Numbered from the stretch's first letter, positions 49,701 to 62,504 are shown. The stretch: 64,000 nucleotides of DNA from Rostratula benghalensis (GCA_013399305.1 VXAI01000183.1:1220113-1284112); one strand, 5' to 3'. The notes: generated by a model from the letters alone, not told the origin. Numbers and translations: made by a program.

Positions 49701-50508
49701 GACACAGAAAAGCATTCATAGTGCAAAAAACCTGCACTACAGTAACAGAGAAGATCACGACACAGGAGAGAGCAATTTCTGTGACAAACTACCTGCTACA
49801 CCACACTTACATCTAAGTTTTTCCCTTATTGCTTCCAAGCACAGCTTGAAGGCTGTAGAAACTAACCACCAAGAAGTCCATGGCACTGCATGTACAAAAG
49901 AGGTGAGTTATTTTCCCCAATTGGCTATTTATAAACTTTCCACACAACTAAGGTTGTAGTAGCTTCGTATTAGAAGTAGTTTCTGATAATTAAGAACTAC
50001 ATCATAAAGTAACTTGAGCACCCAAGGTTTTGTCTCATACTACTTGAGTTAAAATAAGAAAAAAATCCACTTTTACTCCACAGTTGCTTAAGATAATAAT
50101 CCTTATGCTTTGAAAAGCTTCTCTAAACTGGAGCTGGTTGAATTTCCATACATTTTTACACTAGAGAAGAATGGAAATTAGTCTTCCCTTAAATGGAAAT
50201 ATTAAATATTTCTATTTCAATACATCAGATCTAAAAATCTAAAATTCTCAGTCCAACTTTCCTAACTGCTCTGAAGAAACAGCTTTTGTCTCTCTGGTTC
50301 CTTCTCCCTCCTATACCCTCTTTGAATTACACATGTTTATGGTGCAGAAATGTGTTTGCAACTTGAGTTTTTGCATTGGATGTTGCAAGGAGGAGTAAAT
50401 CCTTAGCCTTTCCAGTATTTTTTTCTTGGCCTATAACCCTGTTTGAAAATGAACCTGCTCCTCAAGAGTTTTTACATTTTCACCATGAGCTAACTCAACA
50501 GAAGAAGG

Positions 50509-50525
50509 TTTTGTTGTTGTTGTTG
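50509..50525. repeat. (TTG)n trinucleotide tract
   Basis: About five to six TTG units, a short microsatellite. Confidence 0.8.
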
Positions 50526-53500
50526 TATTTTCCCTTTATCAAAGGAGTACTATTCTAGAAGAGGTTCTGCTTCCTGACTCACAGGATCTGGGCTGGCAGG
50601 TCCAGATGAACAGGTTCTGTCCCCAAAATCAGCAGCAGCAGCACACACTCTTCCATTTGGAAAACTGCTGGCCTTTCAGGTGTGATAATTCAGCTATTTC
50701 CATGTGAAATGCTCTAATCTATATTTTTAAGAGATTTTTTTTTTTTTTAAATTTAGATTATGGAGTATCAGCTTAAACCAGGATTTAAGCATTCAGCTAG
50801 AATGCTCGGTGGTTTTACCTTTCTTTTATTTAAAGATCCCAGTTATACTTTTAAGATAATACAGATGATAGAGAGACTACAGAAAATGACAAAGAGGGTC
50901 AAGAATAACAAGTTAGAATATTAACCTTTATTATCTCAAAGTCTGCTGAACTGCTTTTTCCAGCAGCAGCCTTCCAGGTCATTTCAGAGAAAAATCTTAA
51001 TTATTCTTTGTTTAAATTTTTAAGAATTGGTCAATGATTTTTTTTTTTGGCCTTTATAATCAAAAGCAACTATGAGGTTGCAAACTCTAAGTGAAAGAAA
51101 AGCCAAAACTCCTGAATAGTCAGAATGAACTAGGAATTCACACAGCTCGAAAAATCATTCTGGTCAAAGATTTTCAAGATCAAAATCTTTCCTCTACTGT
51201 TCATTTTCTACTCCATTTAAGAAAACTTCAAAAAAAATGTTTCCTGGTTCAAAGACAAAGTGAAATTAGAAATAAATCAGCAACTGACACACAAACAGTA
51301 ATAACCTAGGGTACATGTTAAGAGCTTACTAACAGCCATTCCACCATGGAATTTTGTAAGACTATTTTTATAACGCAGTGTCCTAGATACTTTTGAGAAG
51401 AGGAGGAAACTTACAGTTGAAGCAGAGTTGGCAGTCGACCTCTATAACCAGTCCTTTATCTTTTCCATATCTTCTTCATTTCCCATGGTGAGACACATTC
51501 CTGAATTTTGCTGTGCAGAGCACAGGAGTTAATCCTTCAATACTAACTGCAGAAATTAACGATTCTGTGGCACCTTTGCAGTTCCAGAGACCACACGATT
51601 CACTCAGTGCAACTCAGAGTCATGTATGATCTTTGACCAGATGTTTAGTTCAACTGTTAAAAAAAACCAACCAAACAAAAAAACACAAAGAACACACAAT
51701 CAGTGGTGTAGTGCAACTTCTCCACACCCATGCCCAATAACAGAACCACTGCCCATTTCCTGCAAATAAAGGTCTACACTGGTCAGGTCACCTTAGAGGA
51801 GTTCCAAAGAGAATGAAGGTGGGAGAAGAAACCTTCCAGTGAAGGTCTGCTGAAAAAAGGGACACCTTCCACAACCACAGCAGATGCTGTGCAGCATCAC
51901 AACCCCTTGCCATCCTCTGCTTGGAGCATCTGAGGTCCGAAAGCAGCAGCAGCTGTGGTACAGGCTTGCAATGCATTAGATGAAAGTGCCAAGCAGGCAA
52001 ATACAAATCAGGACTTACATGAATAACTCTTGCACATAATGCATTGAATTTGGCAGGCTTATAGCAGGAAGATGGGGAAAAAAATAACATAACTAGTATT
52101 TGCATTGTACTAAAAGATTACTTAAAGAGAATTTCTCTCCAAAAAAAAAAAAAAGAAAAGAAGGCTTTTAATTTTTATTGAACTAGTTCTAATTGTCTCA
52201 AATTCCAAAAAATACAGAGGTGATGCTAAGTACAATGTAAGACCTGTAAGACTAAGGAAAGGAGTTGATGCAACTAACCATGAGCCACAATTTTATTCTG
52301 ATGTCCAACAACGTAATAAATGAGACGTGAATGCATTTTCTAATATGTCATTGGGGAAGTAATAGCATGCAATTATTTGTAATCCAAACATAAAACACTT
52401 ATGAAACACAGGAATTATCTTAGCACAGTTTTGGAGAAAAGGAATGAGCCTCTTAGACTATCAGAAGCACAATTAATCCAAGTCCAGTATTTTTCTCCAA
52501 TTTTTTTTTTGTCGCATAAACACTAAATTTAAATACTTACTATGGAAAATATCTGCTGTGAGAGGTTGTTAGAGGGTAAAAAAATCTTAGTGGGTGTGGA
52601 AATGTGTCTTGGTTAGAGCCAGTCTGAATCACAGAAGATACAACTTGAAGTTGTTTGGAGAAACGTGGTTAAAAGCAGGCAGGTGATACAGAATTAGTCC
52701 AAGGTCATACCCTGGGTTCTATCCAAGGGAGTAAAAAGATGACCATTAAAGCCTCCTGCAGAACTTCTGGCTGCTTAGCAAGGAGCCACAGTTTAAACTG
52801 CACTTCCAGAAGCCATTTGGACCAGCCCTTACATCACAAAAGCAGCTCCTTGTTTTCTTCCCACACTTGTGGATGTCTCAACACCAGGCAGGCAAAGACC
52901 TTCAAGACTGCACAAATATTGGTGAGGGTCGGAACGAAGTGAGTTCAGAAACTAGTTTAAAGCTAATGTTTTGTTTTGGTCTGTTTGCTGGGGTAGTTTT
53001 AACCCCAATCCATTCCCCAACCAATTAAGTGTGCAGCTGCAAGAACATTTGTGCAGGGCAGGGCAGCATCTCTTGGCTTATGTTGGCTTAAAGTGTTTGT
53101 GGAAGTACAGCTTGAGCGTAACTGAAGATCTGCTATAGCCTAACGCTCTTCATAATCCACAAATGCCATTCCAGAGGCTAACTATTCCACAGGAATAGTT
53201 AAAGCATATAAATGGCCTCTCCATGTGCCTTGTATAGGGGCCTAACAGAGGAGAGCTTGGAAATTGTTCTAACTGCTTGAAAAAATATGTAAGTTTTGAG
53301 GTAACTGTATGTTCCAACAGCGAGGACAAAAATGTGACTGCCAGGTCACTTGTGTCTCTCTATGACTGATGATAACATGAAAAAATGTTTTTACCAGACC
53401 TCTCACAATGCTGCTTTGGTGAGAAAGCTGATGACACACTCTGTGCATTCTTCCCACCCCATAAACCCAGCCTGTCCTGCCATCACTGGATGCTCTTCAA

Positions 53501-54083
53501 ACCTGTCTGTACCCTGCAACTTTCCTTCTCCACACAAGGCCACTTTTAAACCTTCCAGTTCCTGCTTAAAACTCCCAGTAAGGCCCCCAAAGCTAACAGA
53601 GAATCAAACTGGGAGCTCACTGCACCAGTACATCCTACAGAGTCTAGTCTCTTTGAACAGTTTATCTTCATTGCTATATCAACACAGCAATGCCACCAAA
53701 AGCATTAGCTATTCCAAGCATTAGACACAATCTATCAGAACTAGCATAAAAAAAAAATTCATGCCAACTGAGTTGCCACTTGTTTTACATAATATTTTTA
53801 TCTACCTATTTTTAAGAATTTTGTATTAGAAAAATTGTAACTAAACCCCAGTTAAATAAATAAATCTTCACCAAAAACCCCAGAACATCTTTAGCTGGTA
53901 CAAATCTCATGCAGAATTTAAGCAAAGCAATAATGGAGAAGAATAACCACTTGTTAACACACGCACACAGACATACATCACATATGGTGCATATTCCACC
54001 AAGTTTCTCCTCAGGTGCAAATCAGCTAGTAGGGCTTAAAGATAACAGCATGCTATTATTTAAGAATAATAAGGGGTTTTTTT

Positions 54084-54101
54084 AAAAAAAAAAAAAAAAA
54101 G
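54084..54101. repeat. Poly(A) run
   Basis: About 18 A directly after a T7 run (GGGGTTTTTTTAAAA), an A/T homopolymer junction. Confidence 0.85.
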
Positions 54102-54966
54102 TTCTTTCAATATTTTAAAGCTCCTCCACTAAATATTTGATAACAAATCCTCACTACAGTCTAGAAATCAACTCTTGTGCGTGAGAATACTTTTTCAGCT
54201 ACTGTCTATAACTGATGTTAGGCTGCTAGATGTAGTGTAATCCTGATGGTCCTAAAAAGATCCACAAATAAAGCAGTTATTTTTACAATTCCTAAATATA
54301 GCTGGATCATTTCCAGTATGAAGATATGAAAAAGCCCAGCAAACAACCAATTGGCAGCACACTATATACCATACATTGAGCTGAAAAACGCTCCACTGTT
54401 GCACAAAGTCACTGCAGTTCAGTTATATTAACTTCATGAAACCTGCCTTAGAAACTAGGATTAACAGAGTGCTTCCAGATCATTTATTTGGAAAGTGAGA
54501 GGGAGAGAAGGTTCTTACATTCTAATTTGGTTTCTCCCATCACTGCTACAAGAGGCACCTTGGTTCTAGAAAATTCTTCCGTGCTGGCTAACACAGATGA
54601 AACATCCAACCACATCTTAGCCCTCCCCTCCAGTAGCACAGCTATTTGCATGATTCTGTGATTTGCCTGATATTTTCATGGCAATAAAACCTGGAAACCA
54701 GTACAGAATGGGATTATTAGTTGTAATAGATCCTTAGAAGAAAAAACATGAACCCAACAGGAAAAAAACCCTGCCTCTTTCACTGGCTTTAGCCAATGCC
54801 TGAAAACTTCCATGGCAGTGTCCAGCAAACTTTGTCTGAGCTCTCTCAGCATGACCTAAACATTCAGACTTTGAGCATGTTTAATAAAAACAAAACAAAA
54901 AAGTAAAACCCTATAGTACCATGCACAATTCCAGGAGAAAAAAAAACCCTGATCTTTCAACCCAAA

Positions 54967-55427
54967 TTACAGCCAAGCAACTGTTCCAGGGGAATAAGCC
55001 TTCAGAACCATGGGAATCTCTCCCCTGAGAGCTGGTAAAGCTTCCTTAATGCTCTTAATCCACCTTGATATTGAAATGCTAGACACACTGGCACCCACTT
55101 TCTGACTTGCAAATAACTGGTCAAGCATCTGAGAGTTTCTTTTCTCAGTGCAGAACCTGACAGTATTTAGGACATGAGCTAACAAAAGTTTTCCACAACT
55201 GTGTTGGTGGCCTTCAAGAAACACCTTACCAGAAGTGGAAACCTCTCTTGAACTTTGAGGAAAAACAGATGATGGTAACAGTGAAACAACTAAATAAAAC
55301 CCTCTGGAAAAGAGAGACACAATTTAGGAGAAGGAACAGAAAGAGGGGCCTCCAGCTATGCCATTAGGTGATCACTAATCATGGCAGAAAGAGGAATGAT
55401 GGTCTTCTGGCTGAGGCAATCCCTGCT
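54967..55427 (-). pseudogene. Decayed tyrosine-recombinase relic, DIRS-like
   Basis: On the minus strand a 117-codon frame (55320 to the stop at 54967) resembles the C-terminal half of the tyrosine recombinases of DIRS-type retroelements. Residues 66-71 read LDQLFA, residues 82-90 read ISISRWIKS and residues 102-110 read IPMVLKAYS; I recall family equivalents as DQLFV, ISRWI and LKAHSTR. About 20 codons of spacer upstream, in a different frame at 55386-55427, lies GIASARRPSF, which resembles the box I motif ASARRxSEL carrying the first catalytic arginine. In family members box II has H-x-x-R; here those positions are Y109 and G112, so it would be inactive. Stop codons and a frameshift separate the two blocks. 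What is seen: the motifs and frames. What is known: DIRS elements move by a tyrosine recombinase instead of an integrase. What I infer: an ancient, dead insertion. I found no recognisable RT or RNase H next to it. The alternative is a chance frame or a host exon (see the candidate at 55230-55303). Confidence 0.4.
55230..55303 (-). CDS. Candidate internal exon, unknown protein (weak)
   Basis: Minus-strand segment bounded by a very good acceptor (TGTCTCTCTTTTCCAG) and a good donor (TTCTG/GTAAGG), 74 bp. It is open in the frame that continues from the candidate exon at 57852-57988 (phase 2 in, phase 1 out), encoding 24 codons (GFYLVVSLLPSSVFPQ...). The same frame stays open well past the donor because it lies inside the recombinase-like relic, which is a competing explanation. 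Only one of the two readings can be right. Confidence 0.2.
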
Positions 55428-57851
55428 TGTGTATGAATCCTAGGCCAAAAAGGCACCACTTTCATGTCACACAAATGTGTAACAACTACTAAAACACCAA
55501 TATATCCATTATCAGAAGTGACTATTAGTTTCATAACAATGGTGTTCAAATTTTTTGGGGCAAATATGTAAAAAAAAAAACCAACAAAATCTCCTGTTCC
55601 TGTGTGTGTACTTCAGCTTCCCCAGCTCTCCATGAAAACCAGAAATACTTTCCTCTCTGCAGTTTTAGGGAAGTTATTTACTTGATGTTGCTAAAACAGG
55701 ACACGTGCACTATTAATCACTGAAAAAACACCCTACAAATATGTCTTTATTGCCTAAGAATTTGAAGGCAAAAAAAAAAAGAGCCTTTACACATTAAAAA
55801 GGTTGACTGCTATGTACAAAACTCTCCAGTCAAATGGAAAAAAAGTTAGTGTTTATTCATTTCAAAATAGCCTGAGCTGAAAGAACTTCTCACTGTAGGG
55901 AATAAATGGAATTTTGTCATCTCAGACTTCAAAATATTATTTTGTCAATGTCTGTAGTGTATTTATTGTCAAAAATTTGTAGATGAATCTATCTGGAGAA
56001 GGATTTCACTACCCTGGGCAATGACTAAGCATCTGTAACTGCAGCCTGGGTTCTTCTGCCAGCTGCAGAAACAAGAAAAGAGGTTTTAATTTGCAGAAGC
56101 AAGAGATGAGGTTTTAATTTACAGAACTTCCAATGGCCTTGGATTGGCTCACCCCATCCATCTTGCCAAAGGCACAATCACCAGAAAGAGGTGTTCCAGG
56201 TGGATTCTCTTTATAAAGTAGCAGCAGACAGGTGGACTATAGTTCTAAGTCTTGCTCCAAGTCTTCCAATCTGAAATAGGTCAAATTTGGGAATCTTCCA
56301 TGCTTTTTACAAGAAAACCTGTAATGGGCCCGATTTTCAGGCATTATCACACTCAGGGAGAGGTGTGCTTTTTCTAACAGTGACCAGGAACAAAAGGGGG
56401 GTGTGCAGGCTGAGCTCCTGCCAGCAGAATTATTTTAATGCTATTTAAATTCTGTGCAGAAATTATGCAATCCCGAAATCACCAATTATGGGCTGAAAAC
56501 ACAACACATTAACTTAGCCCAACTCGTACCTACTAGGCAACACTGTCCCAGAGTCACACTTCTGACTTCCTCAGGATTCCTGCTATGTGTCTACACAACT
56601 ACCTTTAATAAAAAGCAGTGCTGTTTACTTGGTGGATCCGAGAAGTCAGACACTGCCACGGGCCTGAGGAAGATGCAGTTTAAGATGAAGCACTGAGAGG
56701 CAACAGCAACCTTTAATGTTGTCAGACTTCATTGCCTGAACACTGATGTAATAGATTTTTCTGCTACCTACCGTTAAGAAATAATTCACTGTGCTACAAA
56801 AAAATACAATCCACAACAAATACAACAGAAACTGAGAGCTCCAGTTCCCTCTCTAATTTTACTCTGTGTCAGTATTTATTAGATGTAGCTGTTCCTCTTT
56901 TACAACAGGAATTCTAACTGTTACTATTTGCTACTTGAGCCAAGTATTCAGATAACAACAGGAGCTTCAGAAGCTATAGTTCTTCCAGGGGAGTGAGTCT
57001 TCAAACCCTATTCCAACCATTTCCCTTTGCAGGAAGGTTTTATTAGCTTACAAGTGTTGCCTCTAGAAGCAGGACAATTTCTTCTGCCATATATTATATT
57101 TGTAAGGGTTAAGCCTACACTCCTCGGTTATTAGTCACAACAAAACACAAAATGATTAGTAGCTTCCTCATTACCATGGATTTTCACATTTCTTTCCTAA
57201 AATTCCAAATGACCAACTTTAGAAACTAATACTGCAGATTTTTGATAGATTGGACTCCCAGTTGGCATCTCTTTCCAAAACCAGTTTGTCACCTTTTGGA
57301 GCCTCAAATTCTTAGCATTTTAGCAAAACCATTACCTAATGTTTGAGCCTCAAAATCCTCCAATCTACCTGAATCTTCAAGAAGTCCCCCTCTCATTAGT
57401 GTTCTTTAACAATACTGTTGGGAAGTGACTAAGTTATCTGCTGAACCAAAAACCATCACTCATTCATCTTCCCCAGCACTCATCTTCTCTGACACTAAAC
57501 TCCCAGGAATGTTATACTTAATGAGGATTTAAGTTTCTGAAGTGTGACATCAGGATGTCTCTGACGGAACAGCCTCAGAAACAACTGTAAACAGCATCAC
57601 CCAAGGCCTCTCACTCCTCTTCTTCCTCTAGGCAGCTACTTCCATTCAGACCTGCAAACCACTGTTTCACTTCCCAAAGCATTTCTTCAGTTATCACCAG
57701 TCATCTCTGCTAGAAAACTCAAATTCACTAATACATATTTCAAGTTTCCTCTGTTTCCTAAAAACCTGGCCTGTGAGCATTCTACCACTTGCAAGCTGGC
57801 TGGTTCATCTGATCAGTCCCAACTGCAATTACCACAACAGAATTTACAAAC
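55428..57851. other. Non-coding DNA (putative intron)
   Basis: No feature recognised. One minus-strand frame near 57,605-57,680 reads EEMLWEVKQWFAGLNG before a stop, but it lacks a usable acceptor in frame. Confidence 0.4.
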
Positions 57852-57988
57852 CTACTGAGACCTTCTAAGTTGTTGTTCCAAGATAGACCTCCAGAAGCCA
57901 TCACATTAAGGTTCCCAGTTGGATCTTCGGAACTTATTTTCTTTGTAACACAGGTTGGTTGACTATTAACAACGTATAAACTGTCCTG
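57852..57988 (-). CDS. Candidate internal exon, unknown protein
   Basis: Minus-strand segment of 137 bp with acceptor GAGTTCTTTTGTAG and donor CTCAGTAG/GTTTGT. It is open for 45 codons plus two bases in the phase that follows the candidate exon at 59232-59328 (phase 0 in, 2 out). Contains a serine/asparagine-rich stretch (SSEDPTGNLNVMASGG). Random DNA of this length stays open in a given frame roughly one time in nine. No domain recognised. A tandem acceptor (TAGCAG) could shift the start by three bases. Confidence 0.3.
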
Positions 57989-58065
57989 CTACAAAAGAAC
58001 TCACATGTTAAGATTCAGGGCTGAAATGAAAACTCAAAGGATGAGCTCCCTTTTCAGTTCTTTTC

Positions 58066-58086
58066 AAAAAAAAAAAAAAAAAAAAA
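58066..58086. repeat. Poly(A) run, about 21 A
   Basis: Uninterrupted A homopolymer. Confidence 0.9.
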
Positions 58087-58772
58087 TCACTGCAAAAATA
58101 AGCAGTTTCCTGCTAAGCCTTGAATGCAAGCTGCCCATCACAGCTCTGATAACTCACCCACCCTCTTAAAGTTCTCCACCCCCACCTCTGGGGACACTTT
58201 TCTATGTGTTTCATTTTGATTCAACGAGCAAAACACACCTCATTTTCTCCAGAACCTAGGTAATAGACCTGGCACTAGCACTAGGCATTCCATCAGGCTC
58301 CCAAATATTGTTTCTGATATCAAGAAATAGATGAAGACTTTTGATAAAATGTCTTTGGCTTATAAAAATACAGATATGCATTATATTTACTTGCAGCATT
58401 GCCTGTATTTGACTTTCTTGTGCTCCTCAAACTCTTTAACAAAAATAATATATACATACAGCTTGTGATTAAACCCTGCATTTAAACCACACATCACAGC
58501 TTGGAAAACTCTCCCAATCCCACTCTTCAGCCATTACAGAAGCCTTCTAATAGATTTTGAATGACTCCATAAGTAGTTGCATCCATTCAAGTATTTTCCT
58601 TGTTTCAGAAGGACCAAAGGGCATATGGACAAAACCATTCTAAAGAGCACACAGTTTAATACTTAATACTCTAAATATCTGACAATCTCTCTGCATTTGG
58701 CCACTTCACCCTATTTCTTATGATTATTTAAGTAATAATTGTCAGTCTAAAATATGTAGTTCTTTATCAACC

Positions 58773-58795
58773 AATATATATATACATACATACAA
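58773..58795. repeat. (TA)n(CATA)n tract
   Basis: Compound AT microsatellite within a broader AT-rich block (58,773-58,875). Confidence 0.8.
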
Positions 58796-59231
58796 AGACT
58801 TCCTAAGTAAGCATGAAATATATATTCTTTAAGATACACATAATATGTATTTAATATATAAAAATATATATTCTTTATTCTCTATCACTGTCAGACCAAT
58901 GCAGCAGAAGAAAACACTAATCACGCATTTTAAGAATTCCTCAGAAGTAATGGTGAAAACAGTGATTTTGCTTTCTGTGATGAACACAGATTTTGCTTTT
59001 AAAAGGAGAAATAAATTACCATAGTATATTCCAAGAAGGAAAATCTCAGCACAGACCTGAAGAACCTTGTTTTCATAATACAGATTAGGGTTTTAAAAAT
59101 TCATCTTGGACTCTTTATAATACTTCCAAGAAAAAGGGATTGTATAGTACATAGCACAATATTTCAAAAATTTAGTTTTACTACAAAATATGCATGAAAT
59201 CATACATGATAAATGCCACGGTAATAAACAC

Positions 59232-59328
59232 CTGTGCCACAACAACCTGCCTCTGAGAGACAATGCAATGGCTGAAAGCAACAGGAAGCTCTGGAGGGAT
59301 GATCTTTTCTGACAAGACAGTGCAAATC
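59232..59328 (-). CDS. Candidate internal exon, unknown protein
   Basis: Minus-strand segment of 97 bp: acceptor GATGTTTCTTTCTAG, donor GGCACAG/GTGTTT. Phase 2 in, phase 0 out, 32 open codons (SEKIIPPELPVAF, CIVSQRQVVVAQ). The incoming phase matches the exon candidate at 60539-60631. The donor is acceptable but not optimal, and the frame remains open about 15 codons beyond it. No domain or homologue recognised. Confidence 0.3.
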
Positions 59329-60538
59329 CTAGAAAGAAACATCACTCTGTCTTCCAAGAAAATAGGTTAGATACTTCTGAATCTCTGCACAAGTACTTTA
59401 AGGAAACAAAGGTCTGGATAGCAAATAAAAAAAGAAAAATAATCATTGGTATAGAACTAGCCTTGAATGAAAATGACTTGATGGAGATTGTTCTTGGGTT
59501 AATTCCTTTAAAATTGTCTATCTATGTGTTGGTTTTCAAACTTAAAGCAAGGAAATAGTCTTAGTGTGGGGCTACAGGCTCCATCTGATTGCATCAAAAA
59601 GGGATTTGTCACACAAACTTGCTATAGAAATAGCTTTACATAACACAATACAGGCCAAATCCTATTAATTTGTAGTTATTAGTACCACTCACGTGAATGA
59701 AATGAGCACACTTTAGCCAAACACCAAAATACCTGAATCTAAAATAGGGCTACGATTTCAGCATGTATTTCCCTTGGTCTTTGTGGATATCCCCTGGATT
59801 CAACAACTGCATGTAAAACTTCTAAGTCTGATTACAGGCATAAAAGGATAAAATTCTGATGGGGATATATACTGACCCAAGCCAAAAGCATACCAGAGGT
59901 AAACTTTTCAGTTCAGTTCAGTTCATCAGCATTTAAAAGTTTAATTAACTCTATATTTTTTCATGCTTTATAGTTGTGTCATCCATACACCTGTAAAGTA
60001 TCTCAATGGTTTTGGAACAGAGTAAAAAATACAAATTGATGAATAATTTGTAGTAAACATATTGATCTGTCCAGTGCACTAAAACTGAAAATCTGTATAA
60101 CAACTCTTTCAAAATATCTCAAATTTCACTTAAGTTATGCCTGCTCTTACAAAATGAAAGATAATTTCAATACACTTATTTTCTCGTTGTTTTTTTTTTA
60201 AAGAAATAGGATGCACTCCAGTTTTTGCACTTTTCCCCCACTGCATGGAAAGCAAAGATGGCAGGTAAAGAAGAAATCCAGGAGAGATTAATTTCTTGCT
60301 CTTTTGGTCTTTTTTTTTTTTTTTTGGATGTGCAAGGTCAGTGTCTGAAATGTGGTTCTCTCCTCTTTCAGAGTTTCACATGAGAATTACATAGAAAGTG
60401 AGGGAAGATTAATGAGAAAATGACATGGGTTATATCTGTTGATGTCACTCCTGGCATCATAAACCCTGTTTCCCACTCTACATTTTAAAAAATGCTTGTA
60501 TAGACACTATGAATGAGTCTTGCACAATAGTTTCTTAC
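59329..60538. other. Non-coding DNA (putative intron)
   Basis: T-runs at about 60190-60199 and 60309-60326. No other feature recognised. Confidence 0.4.
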
Positions 60539-60631
60539 CTATAATGCTGTTTCTCCTTAAACAGTATTGATTCAGTGGCAAATGTGGAAACAGCAAAGGC
60601 ACAGCTGAAATCCTCTATTCCTAGCAGGGCT
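60539..60631 (-). CDS. Candidate internal exon, unknown protein
   Basis: Minus-strand segment of 93 bp with a very strong acceptor (TCACTTCTCTCTTCAG) and strong donor (ATTATAG/GTAAGAAAC). One frame is open throughout (30 codons, phase 2 to 2; e.g. ALLGIEDFSCAF, SILFKEKQHY). It joins in frame to the candidate exon at 62505-62585 on one side and 59232-59328 on the other. I do not recognise the protein. Confidence 0.35.
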
Positions 60632-62504
60632 CTGAAGAGAGAAGTGAGACATTGCTGGGTTTTATTTCTTCTCATTATTCCCTAGAAGGAAAGTTATATT
60701 TGTGCTGCCTCTAGGCAAAGTACCATCCCACATGAACAAAAGAACGAAACTAAGATCACATCCATTTCATCTTGCTGCTGCTACTCCTGCACAGAAGCTC
60801 TCTGCAGATGCCCAAGTCCCTGATACTGTATCTTCAGTGCTCATATGTCACAGCAAATGATTCATTAAAAATGCATAGACAGATTGATCTTAGAAGGGGA
60901 GGGTGGGGAGGGTGGAAGAACTACAGTTTAAGGCAAAAGGAAAATAGAAACGAAAAGCCAAAAGGTATAAAAGGGAAACGCCCCCAAAATTCACACGAGA
61001 AAGGCACACAAGACGACATTTAAAAATAAAGAGGAGACAGCAACTCTGTTGACATTTAATAGGTCCACTTGGGAGAAAACTTATCCTTTTACTAGCAATA
61101 AAAGCAACAGCCTAGAGAAAGCTCAAAGCCCTTAAAGCATTTTGCATCAAGTACCTCCCAAAAATGATAGGCAATTTCTGCTAAGGTCTGTACATTATTT
61201 GCACCAAACTATCCAATTCAGTTTTTTGAAGTGTAATTAAATGGGAGGAAATCCTTAATGCAGCTATGGCTCTACTGATGTTGTACTTACACAGTATTAA
61301 GGTGCTGCATCCATCAACAAAACTGGTTTTTTATTGCTTGTATACCAAAAATGAGCTTATTTCTACATCTCCTTATTTGTTTTCAAATTCTACATTAATT
61401 AGACCTGCAAAGGATGCAGAGGTTTGGATGCAGCACCAGTGGGGTTAAAAACAGACAGGCTCCTATAATAATGCTGATGCATAAAAGTCCCTGATCCTAG
61501 TTACCAATAGTCATCCTAACTTATGTATCATTTGCCCTGGTCCCACCAGGCCCCAGAATTGGGAAGGAAAAAAGAAAGATATGCTTAATTTTTGATTCCT
61601 GAAGTCCTGATAAATACACGATTGCCAAGACTAACCCTACACTGTTACTGGCTTTGAAATACCTCCTGGATGGCCACAAGGCTTTACTCTGCTCAGGGGA
61701 TCCTATTGGCAAAAAAACATCTATGCTTAAGAGTAATAAGCTACTTGAGAAAACACACCTCCTCACTATGACACTCATGAAAATGGAGTTGTATAGATGA
61801 CATTTATTCTACTTTTAGTAAAAATAATCAGTGAAATATGAATATGGACCATCATTTACATTCTCTAAGTAAAAAAAAAAGCAACCTAAGTACCTGAATG
61901 GGAAGTGTGTATATATATATATATTTTCACACACACATGTACAATAGCAATATTTTTAGCTCTAATTTCCTACTCATGTGGCAACATGATGAGCATTTTG
62001 AAGAAGCTGAGCCAAGTGAAAATACAACCTGCAGAACAGGTCACGTTTAAATATTCTGCTATTGAAGAATATTAAAAACTACAGATTAAGTAGGAGTGTT
62101 GTAATACTTACATTAATTAATGCTAGTAAATCATTCTGAAATACTTGGATAAAAGATGGCATAAAAAGTGTTGCCGCATGTCTTGATACTCCTAGATGTG
62201 TGCAATCCCCTACATCTCAGCTTGGTTTTTTGGATGTTTCAAATAATCAAAAATACCATCAGCAAACTACTTTTGTGTTGGTGAGGGTTAGAACACTGCA
62301 TCAAAACACCGCAGATGCCCAAATCCTGATTAAGAACTCTAGCACACACCTGAATATAAATAGACTGAAATATCTACGTTTCTTCACAACTGAATCCAAC
62401 TGCTAGTGGTGGCTCACCAGGTCTAGTAACTGAACACCTCCGTTGATCAGTGAATTAAGAGAGCTTGGCAATGTCACTCGGCCTTAACTTGGCTGTATAC
62501 TCAC
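60632..62504. other. Non-coding DNA (putative intron) with TA/CA microsatellite
   Basis: Contains a TA tract at 61908-61924 followed by a short CA run. Another minus-strand acceptor-like site (TTTTTTTGCCAATAG near 61,712) is followed by a stop in the expected phase and was not used. Confidence 0.4.
61908..61924. repeat. (TA)n tract flanked by GT and CA runs
   Basis: About eight TA units preceded by GTGTG and followed closely by CACACACA, a palindromic-composition microsatellite. Confidence 0.85.

Larger units (their letters stand above)
46736..54966. other. 8.2 kb of non-coding DNA, CR1-free
   Basis: AT-rich with homopolymers (52141-52154 A; 54084-54101 A) and a (TTG)n tract at 50509-50525. 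Several minus-strand segments bounded by splice-like sites stay open in one frame (e.g. 47775-47844, 48336-48377, 49811-49852, 51792-51849, 54519-54565), but many have weak sites and I could not tie them to any known protein, so they are not called. Confidence 0.4.
57989..59231. other. Non-coding DNA (putative intron)
   Basis: AT-rich, microsatellite-bearing; nothing else recognised. If the flanking exon candidates are real this is an intron. Confidence 0.4.

Noticed and set aside
47660..54565. Further phase-compatible minus-strand segments (54519-54565, 51792-51849, 51415-51473, 49811-49852, 48522-48604, 48336-48377, 47775-47844)
   Set aside because: They can be strung into an open frame, but several rely on poor acceptors or donors and were picked from many alternatives, so the chain is not independent evidence. 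Kept out of the feature list.
57605..57680. Minus-strand frame reading EEMLWEVKQWFAGLNG and an acidic tail before a stop
   Set aside because: Looks protein-like, but a stop lies between it and the only good acceptor, in that frame.
61521..61778. 85-codon minus-strand ORF with an acceptor-like site at about 61,712
   Set aside because: In the phase required by the neighbouring exon candidate a stop codon follows immediately.
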